Positions 48,003 through 57,022 of a DNA stretch of 64,000 nucleotides are shown here, piece after piece. A model generated the notes under the pieces. That model did not search any database, was not told where the DNA came from, and saw nothing but the letters and a program-made list of their open reading frames with translations. This DNA comes from Moorena bouillonii PNG (lineage in GTDB: Bacteria; Cyanobacteriota; Cyanobacteriia; Cyanobacteriales; Coleofasciculaceae), in contig NZ_MKZS01000001.1 of the NCBI RefSeq assembly GCF_001942495.1, positions 7,945,702 to 8,009,701 on the forward strand, given 5' to 3'. The translations under genes and the position numbers were made by a program. Each line of letters starts with the position of its first letter. The stretch's first letter is position 1.

Positions 48003-49838
48003 CTAAGCTGGAACCTGGATTTTTTGGCTTCCAGCAAGACCAAAGGCTTTATGAATAGCTTGCAATGCTCGCACTCCTTGATCTTGGGCAACAACACAGC
48101 TAATTTTAATTTCTGAGGTGGCAATCATTTGAATATTGATTTGTTCCTGGGCTAGGGCAGCAAACATTTGTGCTGCGATCCCTGGTTGGCCAACCATGCC
48201 AGCACCGACAATACTGACTTTTGCAATATCCGCATCCAGGAGAATTTCACTACACCCAATCACTGGTGCGATCTGTTGTAGAGCTTTCTGAGCCATTTCT
48301 GCTTCGGCTTGAGGTACTGTGAAGGCAAGATCCCTGGTGGCAATTCCATTAATGATTCGACAGCGTTGGGACTGGATAATCATATCAATACTAATATTGT
48401 GCTCTGCCAAGGTTCCAAATATCTTGGCTGCCATGCCTGGACGATCGGGAATTTGACGAATGGCTAGACGGGCTTGCTTGATGTCTAGGGCTACACCTCG
48501 AACGGGGGGATGGGTGATCTCGCTGGAGTGGTCACTATCTGCTGCTTGATCAGCAATGGGTAGATGAATGGGGGTATTGTTGATATCGAAACAGTTACAC
48601 AAGGCCGCGATCGCGCGATCGCATTCGACAGCATCAATCACACAGCTGACTTTGATTTCGGAGGTGGAAATCATCTCAATGTTGACACCGGCATCGGCTA
48701 AAGCCTGGAACATCTGAGCTGCAACCCCAGGACGTCCAATCATCCCTGCCCCAGTGATCGAGACTTTAGCAATATCCCTACCGACCATTACTTCTGCTTC
48801 TTGGGTATCGGGGGTGGTTTGGCGACGCAGGGCGGGAGCAATGGCTTCGGCTACTGCTTCCGCTCGATTGATCATAGGGGTATTGACGGTAAAGGCAATA
48901 TCATTAGTATTCTGTTCGTGAATGGACTGGATAATTAAATCTACATCTAGGTCTTGAACTGCAATTTCACCAAACAACCGTGCTGCTACACCAGGGGAAT
49001 CGGGCACTCGTAATAGGGCTATTTTTGCCTGGTCGGTGTCATATTCTACGGTATTGACTGGTCGAGCAATTTCCAACCCCTCTAAGGAACGGGGGGGAGA
49101 GGTTGGGGAAATTACTCTAGTTCCAGGCTCATCGCTCCAGCTGGATAGTACCACTAAGGTTAAACCATAGTTGCGTGCAATTTCTACGGCACGGGGATGG
49201 AGGACTTTTGCCCCTAAGCTAGCTAATTCCAGCATTTCATCAGCAGTAATTTCCGGCATCAGTTGAGCATCCGGTACAATCCGGGGGTCAGTGGTTAAAA
49301 TCCCCGGTACATCGGTATAAATCTCACACCGAGATGCCCCCAGTGCTGCGGCTAGGGCTACGGCTGAAGTATCAGAGCCACCCCGACCTAGGGTAGTGAT
49401 TTCTAACTCATCAGTGCTGGTGATGCCCTGGAAACCAGCAACGACTACAACTTTCCCGTCCTTCAAACATCGCTCCAGCCGCTCGGTTTCGATTTGCAGA
49501 ATCCTAGCGCTACTGTGTTTAGCTTCTGTTACAATACCCACTTGAGCGCCAGTGAGGGAAATAGCTGGTTGCTCTAATTCCTGTAGGGCCATGGATAATA
49601 GAGCAATGGACACTTGCTCACCGGTGGATAGCAACATATCCATTTCCCGACGACAGGGATTAGAGGATATGGCTTTCGCTAGTTGTACCAAACCATCGGT
49701 AGTCTTACCCATAGCCGACACCACCACTACCACGGAATTGTCCTGTTGCACTGTTTTGAGAATTCGCTGGGCAACGGCTTGTATGCGTTCCACAGAGCCC
49801 ACCGAGGTACCACCGTATTTTTGGACAACTAGCGCCAT
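48003..49838 (-). CDS. lysC: Aspartate kinase with four ACT domains
   Basis: The 611-residue enzyme has an amino-acid kinase domain to about residue 245: VVQKYGGTSVGSVERI, VVSAMGKTTDGL, TTLGRGGSDTSAVALA and YTDVPGILTTDPR. Four ACT domains follow, in two nearly duplicated pairs; each pair has a VPDSPGVAARLF- or IPDRPGMAAKIF-like start and a VSITGAGMIG- or VSIVGAGMVG-like block. This doubled regulatory part is typical of cyanobacterial aspartate kinases. It phosphorylates aspartate, the first step to lysine, threonine and methionine, with feedback by lysine and threonine. Confidence 0.95.
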   Translation of the reverse strand: MALVVQKYGGTSVGSVERIQAVAQRILKTVQQDNSVVVVVSAMGKTTDGLVQLAKAISSNPCRREMDMLLSTGEQVSIALLSMALQELEQPAISLTGAQVGIVTEAKHSSARILQIETERLERCLKDGKVVVVAGFQGITSTDELEITTLGRGGSDTSAVALAAALGASRCEIYTDVPGILTTDPRIVPDAQLMPEITADEMLELASLGAKVLHPRAVEIARNYGLTLVVLSSWSDEPGTRVISPTSPPRSLEGLEIARPVNTVEYDTDQAKIALLRVPDSPGVAARLFGEIAVQDLDVDLIIQSIHEQNTNDIAFTVNTPMINRAEAVAEAIAPALRRQTTPDTQEAEVMVGRDIAKVSITGAGMIGRPGVAAQMFQALADAGVNIEMISTSEIKVSCVIDAVECDRAIAALCNCFDINNTPIHLPIADQAADSDHSSEITHPPVRGVALDIKQARLAIRQIPDRPGMAAKIFGTLAEHNISIDMIIQSQRCRIINGIATRDLAFTVPQAEAEMAQKALQQIAPVIGCSEILLDADIAKVSIVGAGMVGQPGIAAQMFAALAQEQINIQMIATSEIKISCVVAQDQGVRALQAIHKAFGLAGSQKIQVPA

Positions 49839-49902
49839 AAGCTTATTCCACTATTTGTTTCGTTGTTTGACTCCCGTTTCCAGGATTGAGTGAATCGTAA
49901 TG

Positions 49903-50210
49903 TAAGCTATCAGCTATCAGCCGTCAGCTATCAGCCGTCAGCTATCAGCTATCAGCTATCAGCTATTAGCCGTCAGGTATCAGCTGATGGGCTACGGGCA
50001 CAGCCAAAGGCTTGTCGCCACGCTACTTATCGGTGCTTTTGAATAAAATAAGCTGACCGCTGACTACTGACTGCTTACATCGTAATTCCCTGGATACGTT
50101 AACAAAATCATCAATAATTGTCAACAAACAAAAATTTTTTCAGTCTCTTGTTTCTAGGGAAGCAATCAGCTTTCAGCAATCAGCTTTCAGCAATCAGCTT
50201 TTGTATCTGG
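49903..50210. repeat. STRR arrays GCTATCA/CCGTCAG, GCTGACC and TTTCAGCAATCAGC
   Basis: This 380-base gap upstream of lysC is almost entirely short tandem repeats: AGCTATC and AGCCGTC heptamers to about 49985, GCTGACC/GCTGACT near 50050, and a 14-base unit AATCAGCTTTCAGC near 50165-50200. A broken palindromic insert lies at about 49990-50030. Confidence 0.85.
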
Positions 50211-50362
50211 GTTGTCAAGTCATCGATTGCCGAAAAATGCAAGAGGCAAGAGGCAAAATGCAAAAGATATCCGGAGTTTTATTGGAAATAAAAAAAAAGA
50301 CCATACAGGTTTAAAGCAAGATAGCTGACCGCTGACCGCTGACCGCTGACTACTGACCGCTG

Positions 50363-50516
50363 AGAGGTTGTCTGAGAAGTCCCATTTGCTACATCCAAGC
50401 CCCGTGGGTCCCCCAATTTTGGGGGACTTGTAGAAGCAAATGGACTCTTGTTCCCCCCAAAGTTGGGGGGCTAGGGGGGCAAAATTCAGTATCAAAAAAC
50501 TTTTCAGATATCCTCT
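50363..50516 (+). repeat. 154-bp MITE-like element, copy 2
   Basis: The sequence is the reverse complement of the element at 25616-25769, with the same length and only about ten differences by eye. It has AGAGGTTGTCTGAGAAG at the left end and CTTTTCAGATATCCTCT at the right, and the same two internal hairpins. It is inserted between GCTGACC repeats that continue on both sides. Confidence 0.85.
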
Positions 50517-50539
50517 GACCGCTGACTGCTTAGAAACCT

Positions 50540-51136
50540 TCACCAAATTAAATCAAGATACAACACAAAACCAGGCAAAACCTCTTCTCCCGATAAACTA
50601 GTGGGAGACTCTAAAACTTCAACCTCTTTACTTGGTCGATAAATTTCCACTTGTCGCTCTTTACGATTAATCAAGCAACCTAAACGAGTGCCATTGTCTC
50701 GGTATTCTTCCATTTTTTTGCGAATTGCTATTAAGGTATCACTGGGCGAACGTAATTCAATCACAAAGTCAGGACATAGGGGCAAAAATTTCTCTTGCTG
50801 TTGAGGAGTTAAACTATTCCAGCGTGCTAAGGGTATCCAAGAAGCATCGGGAGAACGGTCTGCTCCATTGGGGAGTTTAAAACCAGTGGAAGAATCGAAA
50901 GCAATGCCAGTTCCAAAGGCCGAAGGCCACGCTACGCGATCGGAATCACTCCAGTTAAACAACTGTTGGTTTAATCTACCATTCCGGTTTCCTGTGCTGC
51001 CGCCAGTGGGTGACATAATAATTAAATCTCCATTAGCATTGCGTTCAAATTTCAAATCGTCGTTGTCTTGACAAAGCTGGAAAAATTGCTCGTCGGTAAG
51101 GTTAATTGATTGGAGATCAAGGGTTAAGGTGGTCAT
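50540..51136 (-). CDS. Uma2 family endonuclease with in-frame repeat insertion
   Basis: The 198-residue Uma2 protein is close to the one at 30.2 kb: NLTDEQFFQLCQDNDDLKFER, IIMSPTGGSTGNRNGRL, GFKLPNGADRSPDASWI, DFVIELRSPSDTL and YRDNGTRLGCLINRKERQVEIYRP. Compared with that relative it has extra residues, RVAWPSAFG, just before FDSSTGF. They are encoded by a palindromic HIP1-linked insert (about 50917-50942), which has added codons without breaking the frame. The usual Trp before the LI(N/D) pair is Cys. Function of the family is unknown. Confidence 0.88.
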   Translation of the reverse strand: MTTLTLDLQSINLTDEQFFQLCQDNDDLKFERNANGDLIIMSPTGGSTGNRNGRLNQQLFNWSDSDRVAWPSAFGTGIAFDSSTGFKLPNGADRSPDASWIPLARWNSLTPQQQEKFLPLCPDFVIELRSPSDTLIAIRKKMEEYRDNGTRLGCLINRKERQVEIYRPSKEVEVLESPTSLSGEEVLPGFVLYLDLIW

Positions 51137-51150
51137 TATTGTTTAGGAAA

Positions 51151-51249
51151 GGGAGTAGGGAGTAGGGAGTCGGGAGTAGGGAGTCGGGAGTAGGGAGTAG
51201 GGAATAGGGAGTAGGGAGTAGGGAGTAGGGAGTAGGGAGTAGGGAGTAG
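51151..51249. repeat. STRR array of GGGAGTA
   Basis: About 14 tandem copies of GGGAGTA occur, with GGGAGTC and GGGAATA variants. The array lies directly upstream of the Uma2 start on the opposite strand. Confidence 0.9.
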
Positions 51250-51436
51250 AAACCTAAGTGTATTTTATAATTATAATTAACGCTATAGAATTGTTTTAGC
51301 GATTGACCTTTGCGACCCTAAACTATTCCGATGTTGTCCTCTAAAAATTGACTACTAATAGAATAGCTAGTGTAGGTACCTGGACAAAAATAAACCTCAC
51401 AGTATTAACTTGTGTAACGTTGCCAAAAGTCCCTCT

Positions 51437-51506
51437 GCTCCCTGCTCCCTGCTCCCTGCTCCCTGCTCCCTGCTCCCTGTTCCCTGTTCCCTGTTCCCTG
51501 TTCCCT
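51437..51506. repeat. STRR array CTGCTCC to CTGTTCC
   Basis: There are ten heptamers. The first six read GCTCCCT and the last four GTTCCCT, a clean change in the middle of the array that shows how variants spread by local copying. Confidence 0.9.
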
Positions 51507-51662
51507 AAAAGTTGTACCTCACCAAATTGAAAACCGCTATAGTGTAGCAACTCCAATACCATAGTTTGGTCAAAAAAGACAGAACCAACGGCTGGGTTTT
51601 TTGGCGAGTTTCAACGATACCTTAGCGATAGGCGTTAAATTTGAGTAGGAAATACCACCACT

Positions 51663-52538
51663 ATGTCTAAAACTATGACCTCTGCTGTTGTGCCTAATAC
51701 TCCTCCTATACCGCCAACTCAATATGAACTTCCTTGTGATGACGGTATTCCTATGGAAACGGAACGACATAAACTTCAGATGGAATTGCTGACTGACCCG
51801 TTATACCCTTGGTTAGCCCAGCGGGAGGATGGCTATTTTGGGGGTAATATGTTTCTTTATTTCAGTACAGAACAAATTAAGAATCAAGACTTCCGAGGTC
51901 CGGATGTATTTGTAGTGCTTGGAGTTCCCAAAGCCGAACGACTAAGTTGGGTAGTTTGGGAAGAAGGTAAAGCACCTGATGTGATTATTGAGCTAATTTC
52001 TGACAGTACAGCTAACACGGATAAAACTACTAAAAAAGTAGTTTATCAAGACCAAGTCAGAGTACCAGAATATTTTTGGTACGACCCCTTTAATCCAGAG
52101 GATTTTGCGGGATTTAGGTTGCACAATGGCGTCTATCAGCCTTTAACTGAAGATGAACAAGGACGACTAATTAGCGAAAGGTTAGAATTAGCCTTAGTCC
52201 GTTGGCAAGGGGTTTATAAAAATAATGTTGATACGACTTGGTTACGTTGGGCTACTTTAGAGGGAATTGTGCTACCTACTGCTGAAGAGATAGCTGTGCA
52301 AGCTCAAGAAGAAGCAGCTCAAGCTCAACAAGAAGCTACCCAAGCTCAACAAGAAGCTACCCAAGCTCAACAAGAAGCTACCCAAGCTCAACAACAAGCC
52401 ACCCAAGCTCAACAAGAAGCTACCCAAGCTCAACAACAAGCAGCTCAAGCTCAACAGCAATTAGCCCAAGCTCAACAACGAGCTGAGCAACTGGCTGCTC
52501 GTTTACGAGCTATGGGAGTGGATCCTGATCAAGTTTGA
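51663..52538 (+). CDS. Uma2 family endonuclease with heptad coiled-coil tail
   Basis: The 291-residue protein has a Uma2 domain to about residue 205, with PPTQYELPCDDGIPMETERHK, GPDVFVVLGVPKAERLSWVVWEEGKAPDVIIELISDST cut into its blocks, and VPEYFWYDPFNPEDF. From about 212 to 285 it carries repeats of the seven-residue unit QAQQEAT with Gln/Ala variants. These are exact coiled-coil heptads made by a 21-base DNA repeat. This tail could mediate self-association. The same domain pair is common in cyanobacterial Uma2 proteins. Confidence 0.92.
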   Translation: MSKTMTSAVVPNTPPIPPTQYELPCDDGIPMETERHKLQMELLTDPLYPWLAQREDGYFGGNMFLYFSTEQIKNQDFRGPDVFVVLGVPKAERLSWVVWEEGKAPDVIIELISDSTANTDKTTKKVVYQDQVRVPEYFWYDPFNPEDFAGFRLHNGVYQPLTEDEQGRLISERLELALVRWQGVYKNNVDTTWLRWATLEGIVLPTAEEIAVQAQEEAAQAQQEATQAQQEATQAQQEATQAQQQATQAQQEATQAQQQAAQAQQQLAQAQQRAEQLAARLRAMGVDPDQV

Positions 52539-52570
52539 AGCGATCGCGTAAGGGATTGGTGTAAGTGCAT

Positions 52571-52803
52571 AGGGTGCGTTAGGGGAGGGATTGCCATGAT
52601 ATTCAATGTCGTAGCCAGTAGCCCCGTAACGCACCACCAAAAGGTAGGAGATGCACCCTTATTTAGCAAAGGGAGTCGGGAGAACAAACTTGAAGGTACT
52701 TTATAAGTATAAATACTTATAATTAACGATATATAGTTGTTTTAGGGATTGGCCTATGGCCACGCTACGCGATGAAGCTTCGCTTCCGCTAAAAGCGAAC
52801 GCG
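52571..52803. repeat. GGTGCGTTA inverted repeat and palindromic HIP1-linked insert
   Basis: After the Uma2 gene an inverted repeat (GGTGCGTTAGGG near 52573 with CCCCGTAACGCACC at 52622-52635) looks like a small mobile element. At about 52741-52803 a compound insert follows (GGCCTATGGCCACGCTACGC and AGCTTCGCTTCCGCTAAAAG) that resembles the one at 63880-63945. No gene is seen from 52540 to 53192. Confidence 0.65.
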
Positions 52804-53192
52804 TTTTTGATTCCTAGACAGCGATGCATTATGTTTGAGATCCTAGCATTTGTGAAATTTTGTATCTGAAAGAGTTTACCAGTTAAACCAAGGTTTGTTT
52901 GGTACGTAAAAAGAGAAGGAGATTTCAAGGGTTTGAGGCTCCTAATTGTTAAAGGGTTTAATTGCTACAGTTATTAGCGTAACTTCTTGCATGGTTGCGA
53001 CTCAAACCCCTTTTTCAACAGACTCAAAAAGAGGATGCGTTAAGTATTCTTTAGCCGAGTGCCATAGTAATTCAGCTATGTTATGATCCAGACTGTCTTA
53101 AAACGGCTGATGAGCTTCAGGAGAGTGATCCTGTGATCGGCAAGAATGCCCTCGAAGGATTCTAACATTAACCAACACCAGGAGCAATACCA

Positions 53193-54041
53193 ATGAACTA
53201 TGAAGGGTTTACAACGTTTAACGCTGAAGTTAATGATGGGGTTCTCACTGTCACGTTTGATTATCCACCTGTGAATGTTCAGGGGCTGCCAATGCTTGCT
53301 GACCTGAATATGTTAGCTCAGAAATTGGAAGCTGACAGGGATATTAAAGTTGTGGTTTTCCAATCAGCGCATCCTGAGATTTTCGTGTGCCATGCTGATA
53401 CTAATTTCCTGAAAGATATGTCAGGAAAAGCTGTTTCACGGGACGAGGTGAAGTTGTTAGATCTACAGGTAGTGCTAGAGCGAATTAGCAAACTGCCTCA
53501 GGCGACCATTGCCAAAATCGAAGGCTTTGCCAGAGGTGGAGGCCATGAGTTTGCCCTTGCTTGCGATATGCGTTTCGCAGCTCGCGGTAAAGCTAGATTC
53601 ATGCAGATGGAAGTTGGTATGGGCATCCTACCTTGCGGTGGTGGTGCATCCCGTATGGCGCGCCAAGTCGGTCTTGGTCGTGCCCTTGAGATTGTTCTGG
53701 GTGCCCGTGATTTTGATGCTGATGAAGCGGAAAGGGTTGGTACGATCAACCGTGCTTTGGATCCCGAAGAGATCGGACCTTTTGTTGAAGATCTTGCCAA
53801 ACGTATTGCCCTTTGGCCGTCGGAGTCGATCAATGCCACTAAACAGGCCGTTTATGAGTCTATCGATCTGCCAATTGAAGAAGCGCTGCGCACTGAAGCT
53901 TATTGGTTGTATCAAGCAACCAGCCAAACTCCGGCCCTTAAACGCTTCAAGTGGGCAGATGAACAAGGTGCACAGTTTGATATGGATAATCAGCGCTCCT
54001 GGCCGGATATGCTGGTCAAAGTTCAGGACGTAAAAGAATAA
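53193..54041 (+). CDS. Enoyl-CoA hydratase/isomerase (crotonase) family protein
   Basis: The 282-residue protein has the crotonase core: VNVQGLPMLADLNML, IAKIEGFARGGGHEFALACDMRFAA with the oxyanion-hole glycines, QMEVGMGILPCGGGASRMARQVG, and A-x-x-VGTINRALDPEE. Family members bind an acyl-CoA and act on its thioester enolate as hydratases, isomerases or lyases. The reaction cannot be told from the sequence. The C-terminal tail is longer than usual. An AGGAG site precedes the ATG. A GC-rich hairpin at 54061-54076 follows the stop. Confidence 0.88.
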   Translation: MNYEGFTTFNAEVNDGVLTVTFDYPPVNVQGLPMLADLNMLAQKLEADRDIKVVVFQSAHPEIFVCHADTNFLKDMSGKAVSRDEVKLLDLQVVLERISKLPQATIAKIEGFARGGGHEFALACDMRFAARGKARFMQMEVGMGILPCGGGASRMARQVGLGRALEIVLGARDFDADEAERVGTINRALDPEEIGPFVEDLAKRIALWPSESINATKQAVYESIDLPIEEALRTEAYWLYQATSQTPALKRFKWADEQGAQFDMDNQRSWPDMLVKVQDVKE

Positions 54042-54060
54042 TTGTCCAAAAGATTCTGAC

Positions 54061-54076
54061 GGGGGCGCATGCCCCC
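54061..54076 (+). terminator. GC-rich hairpin after the crotonase gene
   Basis: GGGGGC-GCAT-GCCCCC forms a very stable 6-base stem 20 bases after the stop codon. There is no T-run, so termination is plausible but not certain. Confidence 0.5.
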
Positions 54077-54180
54077 ACCATCCTGGGTTTATTGATAACT
54101 ACTCCGGGTTTATTGACAAGATGCATTTACCCTGGTATCCTGTTTTTGTGTATTTTGAAAGTATTCTGAGCAATTTAAGT

Positions 54181-55842
54181 TTAGAAATTGTCATTGATTT
54201 GTTGACGTAATAAATCATTCTGCTCTCGAAGATGTTTTAGATCTAGTTCCAGTCCATCAACCCGCTGTTTTAGTCTTTTAACTTGTTTTTCCAAATTTGT
54301 AACTAAATTCTGAATATCATCTTGGATATCTTGTTTTAGCTCAATTTGTTGCTTGGAGGCTATCTGTTCAGTGTTAGAGATTTCATTTGTTAATCCACAA
54401 AGCTTAACTGCTGGATCGCCGACAATCAAATAGTTTCGAGCATCGTTATTGGCTGTCCAGAGATATGCCAAATCTTCATCTTTAACCAAAGTTTTATATT
54501 TCATTTCTTCTAACTCATGACTCAAATCAGAAGACAATTCTGCATAACGTTCATTGAAAAACTCTACTGCTGAGCCAATAGGATGACCTTCCATCAAACG
54601 TTTGAAAGTACTCTCGAAAACCTCTGTTTGTTGTCCAGCCCGTTTCCATTTAAAGGAATAACCCCAGGCTCGTTCAACATGACCAATTACAGCTAATGCT
54701 CCACCTTTAGGGTGGCTCAGAAGACGTTGGGGGAGTTGAGCCATAAAAGCATAGGGAGCAATTTCAGATCTCTGTTGACCAGTCCTATGAGCAAAATCAT
54801 CCAATTTTGGCGTCCCCGAACTATAACAGGCAAAATTAAAAGCAATTAGTCCATGTATTTGGGCATCATCACCAATATCATCCGCAGAAAAATAATGGAT
54901 ATCAGGGTTTAATTCTTTTTTTTCAGACTCCCGAAATACGCCTGGCCAATCCTGACAAATTAATGCACCTTGATGAAGCAACTGTCGAGGATGATCTTTG
55001 GGGAAACACACGCCATGACTCGCTGTAAACAGCAGAGCCGGGGTTTCTGAACCTCCAAGCAGTTGGCTTAGACTAGCTTTTGTTGCCTCTTTGTCCAGCA
55101 AGGTTTGAATTGACCAATCTGGCTGATCTATCTTGACCTTATCGGAAAGGGGCTGAACTAAATATTTAAAACTTTGCTCAGTAGCGTAATCACCAGTATT
55201 TTTGACTCCAAAAAAGCTAGCTCGACGGTGAAGATTTGGAGGATTAATTTCTGCCTGCACCACACTTTGAGCATATTGGGCATATTTCTCCAATGTATCG
55301 AAGTAAATCCGTCCCACAGCATACTGTACATCAAGCTGATATTGAAAGTGATAGGGAATCGATTCTGGATCGCCCACAATTAAGAGATAATAGGGCATCT
55401 TATTGGGATTAGCAGGACCTGAGCCAACTCTTTGGCGTGTAAGAAAGTCCACTTTGGATTCATTGGTACGGTAGGCTCTGGAGTCAATATACTCTCGATA
55501 GAAGTTTTCATGAACTTGAGTTGCTTGTTGACGACGATGCTGTAATAATTCCTTAAGAGCATCTTTGATTTGTTCTGCTTGTAACCTAGAACTATCTTTA
55601 TACTCATAGGCAAAAATGACTCCCCAACCTGTCTCAGCCAAATTCTTGGGATCAATCCCTTCAATTGGCCCCATTGGTTGATATTCATCTCTTTCCTTGC
55701 GATCTTTAAGTTCTGTCAGATGATGGGAATCAAAATGTTCGCCACGAGCAACATTAGCAATTTTTTTCAAAGAAAAAGGGTGAAAAAAATATTCTCCTGT
55801 TGCTCCATTAATTCCGTTAAAATATAGTATTTTTTTGTTCAT
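54181..55842 (-). CDS. C25-like caspase-fold peptidase with coiled-coil tail
   Basis: The 553-residue protein resembles clan CD (caspase/gingipain fold) peptidases of the C25 type. It has YYLLIVGDPESIPY at about 151-164, YAVGRIYFDT, then a catalytic His276 in LLFTASHGV and Cys339 in AFNFACYSSGTP, GGALAVIGHVERAWG, and NYLIVGDPAVKL, the GDP-x-x-x-L end mark of the fold. Residues of about 495-553 are a coiled coil. It has no signal peptide, so it acts in the cell, unlike gingipains. It lies on the same strand as the caspase-STAND gene and is probably an effector or partner of that system. Confidence 0.78.
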   Translation of the reverse strand: MNKKILYFNGINGATGEYFFHPFSLKKIANVARGEHFDSHHLTELKDRKERDEYQPMGPIEGIDPKNLAETGWGVIFAYEYKDSSRLQAEQIKDALKELLQHRRQQATQVHENFYREYIDSRAYRTNESKVDFLTRQRVGSGPANPNKMPYYLLIVGDPESIPYHFQYQLDVQYAVGRIYFDTLEKYAQYAQSVVQAEINPPNLHRRASFFGVKNTGDYATEQSFKYLVQPLSDKVKIDQPDWSIQTLLDKEATKASLSQLLGGSETPALLFTASHGVCFPKDHPRQLLHQGALICQDWPGVFRESEKKELNPDIHYFSADDIGDDAQIHGLIAFNFACYSSGTPKLDDFAHRTGQQRSEIAPYAFMAQLPQRLLSHPKGGALAVIGHVERAWGYSFKWKRAGQQTEVFESTFKRLMEGHPIGSAVEFFNERYAELSSDLSHELEEMKYKTLVKDEDLAYLWTANNDARNYLIVGDPAVKLCGLTNEISNTEQIASKQQIELKQDIQDDIQNLVTNLEKQVKRLKQRVDGLELDLKHLREQNDLLRQQINDNF

Positions 55843-56278
55843 TTGAATAGAGTTAAAAAATGAAATATAGCTGAGGGGGCGACGAAAGAAGTTAAAACGC
55901 AGATTCTATAAGCAATAAGCGCCCTTATACCTCGTTGATAATACTTTCGTTGTCTTGATAATGTATTCAACATTTCTGGGTTTTAGCATAATGATAAGAA
56001 AATTATCAATAGGTAAATTTTGTTACACTATCAATAGTTGAACTTTGTTACAAATAGAAGGGAGCAGGTCAAAGTTGCAGAACAGATGAACTATATACTA
56101 TCAGAGCATGCTCAAAAACACGAACAGGTATAGCTTTAGTACAAATGTTCTGTATAAATGACATGCGCCCCAAATAGAACACCTACCTTTTTTCTACCAC
56201 AAAAATCGACTAGCTTGACATACTAAGGATTTCAGGCTATTTTGTCGCCCGTTAAAAAATATAGCTAGAGGAAATACT

Positions 56279-57022
56279 TTGAATAAACAAACAGTAATGA
56301 CTCATTTAGGTGCAGTAATTATAGATGGAAAGCTAAATCCTAATTATAATATTGCTTATATTCCTGAATTATTTGGAGATGCCCTTCCGATTGAATCAGT
56401 CAGACCTTTTATTACCTGTTTAATTACTCTACCAGGATATAAAGACGCTGAGCTAAATCCCACTTGTCATGGGACAATGCTAACTTGGAAAGAATATGGT
56501 CGGTGTGTTGCAACAGCCTTAAAATCTATTAATCAACCATTTACATTAGTTGGTAGTTCTAAAGGTGCAATGATTGCAATTTACACTGCTGTTCTAGTCC
56601 CTAATTTGGTTACAAAATTAGTTCTCTATAGAATTCCACGGTTTCAAAGTCTACGTGAAAATCTACAAAAAAAATATGCAGGTATTGCCCAATCTATAAT
56701 AGATGAGGTCAATTTTTATAAATTTTTAGATAAAATCAGAGACAAGACTTCATATGAAATTTTACAAAATTTGGAGCATACTGGATGGGAAATATCTAAA
56801 AAACTTTATATGGGAGCTTCGGTTTCAGAACTAGATCTAGAAGTTTTGAAAAATGTTACTCAACCAATTATTTTGTTAGAACAGGATTTTCTATACGACG
56901 ATCTACATCCCAAAGAAGCTTTAGAAAACTTACTGAATTATAAGTCTACAAAGACTATCAAAAAAATAGATACTATCGAAAATGCATTTCTAGTTTCTCC
57001 TGGAAATCTGTTCGATTCTTAG
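56279..57022 (+). CDS. Alpha/beta-hydrolase-fold protein, incomplete catalytic set
   Basis: The 247-residue protein resembles the alpha/beta-hydrolase fold, with the nucleophile elbow GSSKG (Ser94) in FTLVGSSKGAMIAIYTAV and a preceding LPGYKDA loop. An acid is possible in LLEQDFLYDD, but there is no clear catalytic His near the C-terminus, so it may be non-hydrolytic or cut short. The start is TTG at 56279, supported by an AGAGGA site 6 bases before it; an ATG lies at 56297. Its stop overlaps the end of the convergent caspase-STAND gene by 4 bases. The base composition is AT-rich. Confidence 0.65.
   Translation: MNKQTVMTHLGAVIIDGKLNPNYNIAYIPELFGDALPIESVRPFITCLITLPGYKDAELNPTCHGTMLTWKEYGRCVATALKSINQPFTLVGSSKGAMIAIYTAVLVPNLVTKLVLYRIPRFQSLRENLQKKYAGIAQSIIDEVNFYKFLDKIRDKTSYEILQNLEHTGWEISKKLYMGASVSELDLEVLKNVTQPIILLEQDFLYDDLHPKEALENLLNYKSTKTIKKIDTIENAFLVSPGNLFDS

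Noticed and set aside
50220..50546. 108-codon minus-strand frame
   Set aside because: It is made up of the 154-bp MITE and GCTGACC repeats.
53498..54033. Overlapping frames on both strands of the crotonase gene
   Set aside because: The crotonase frame has all family motifs; the others have none.
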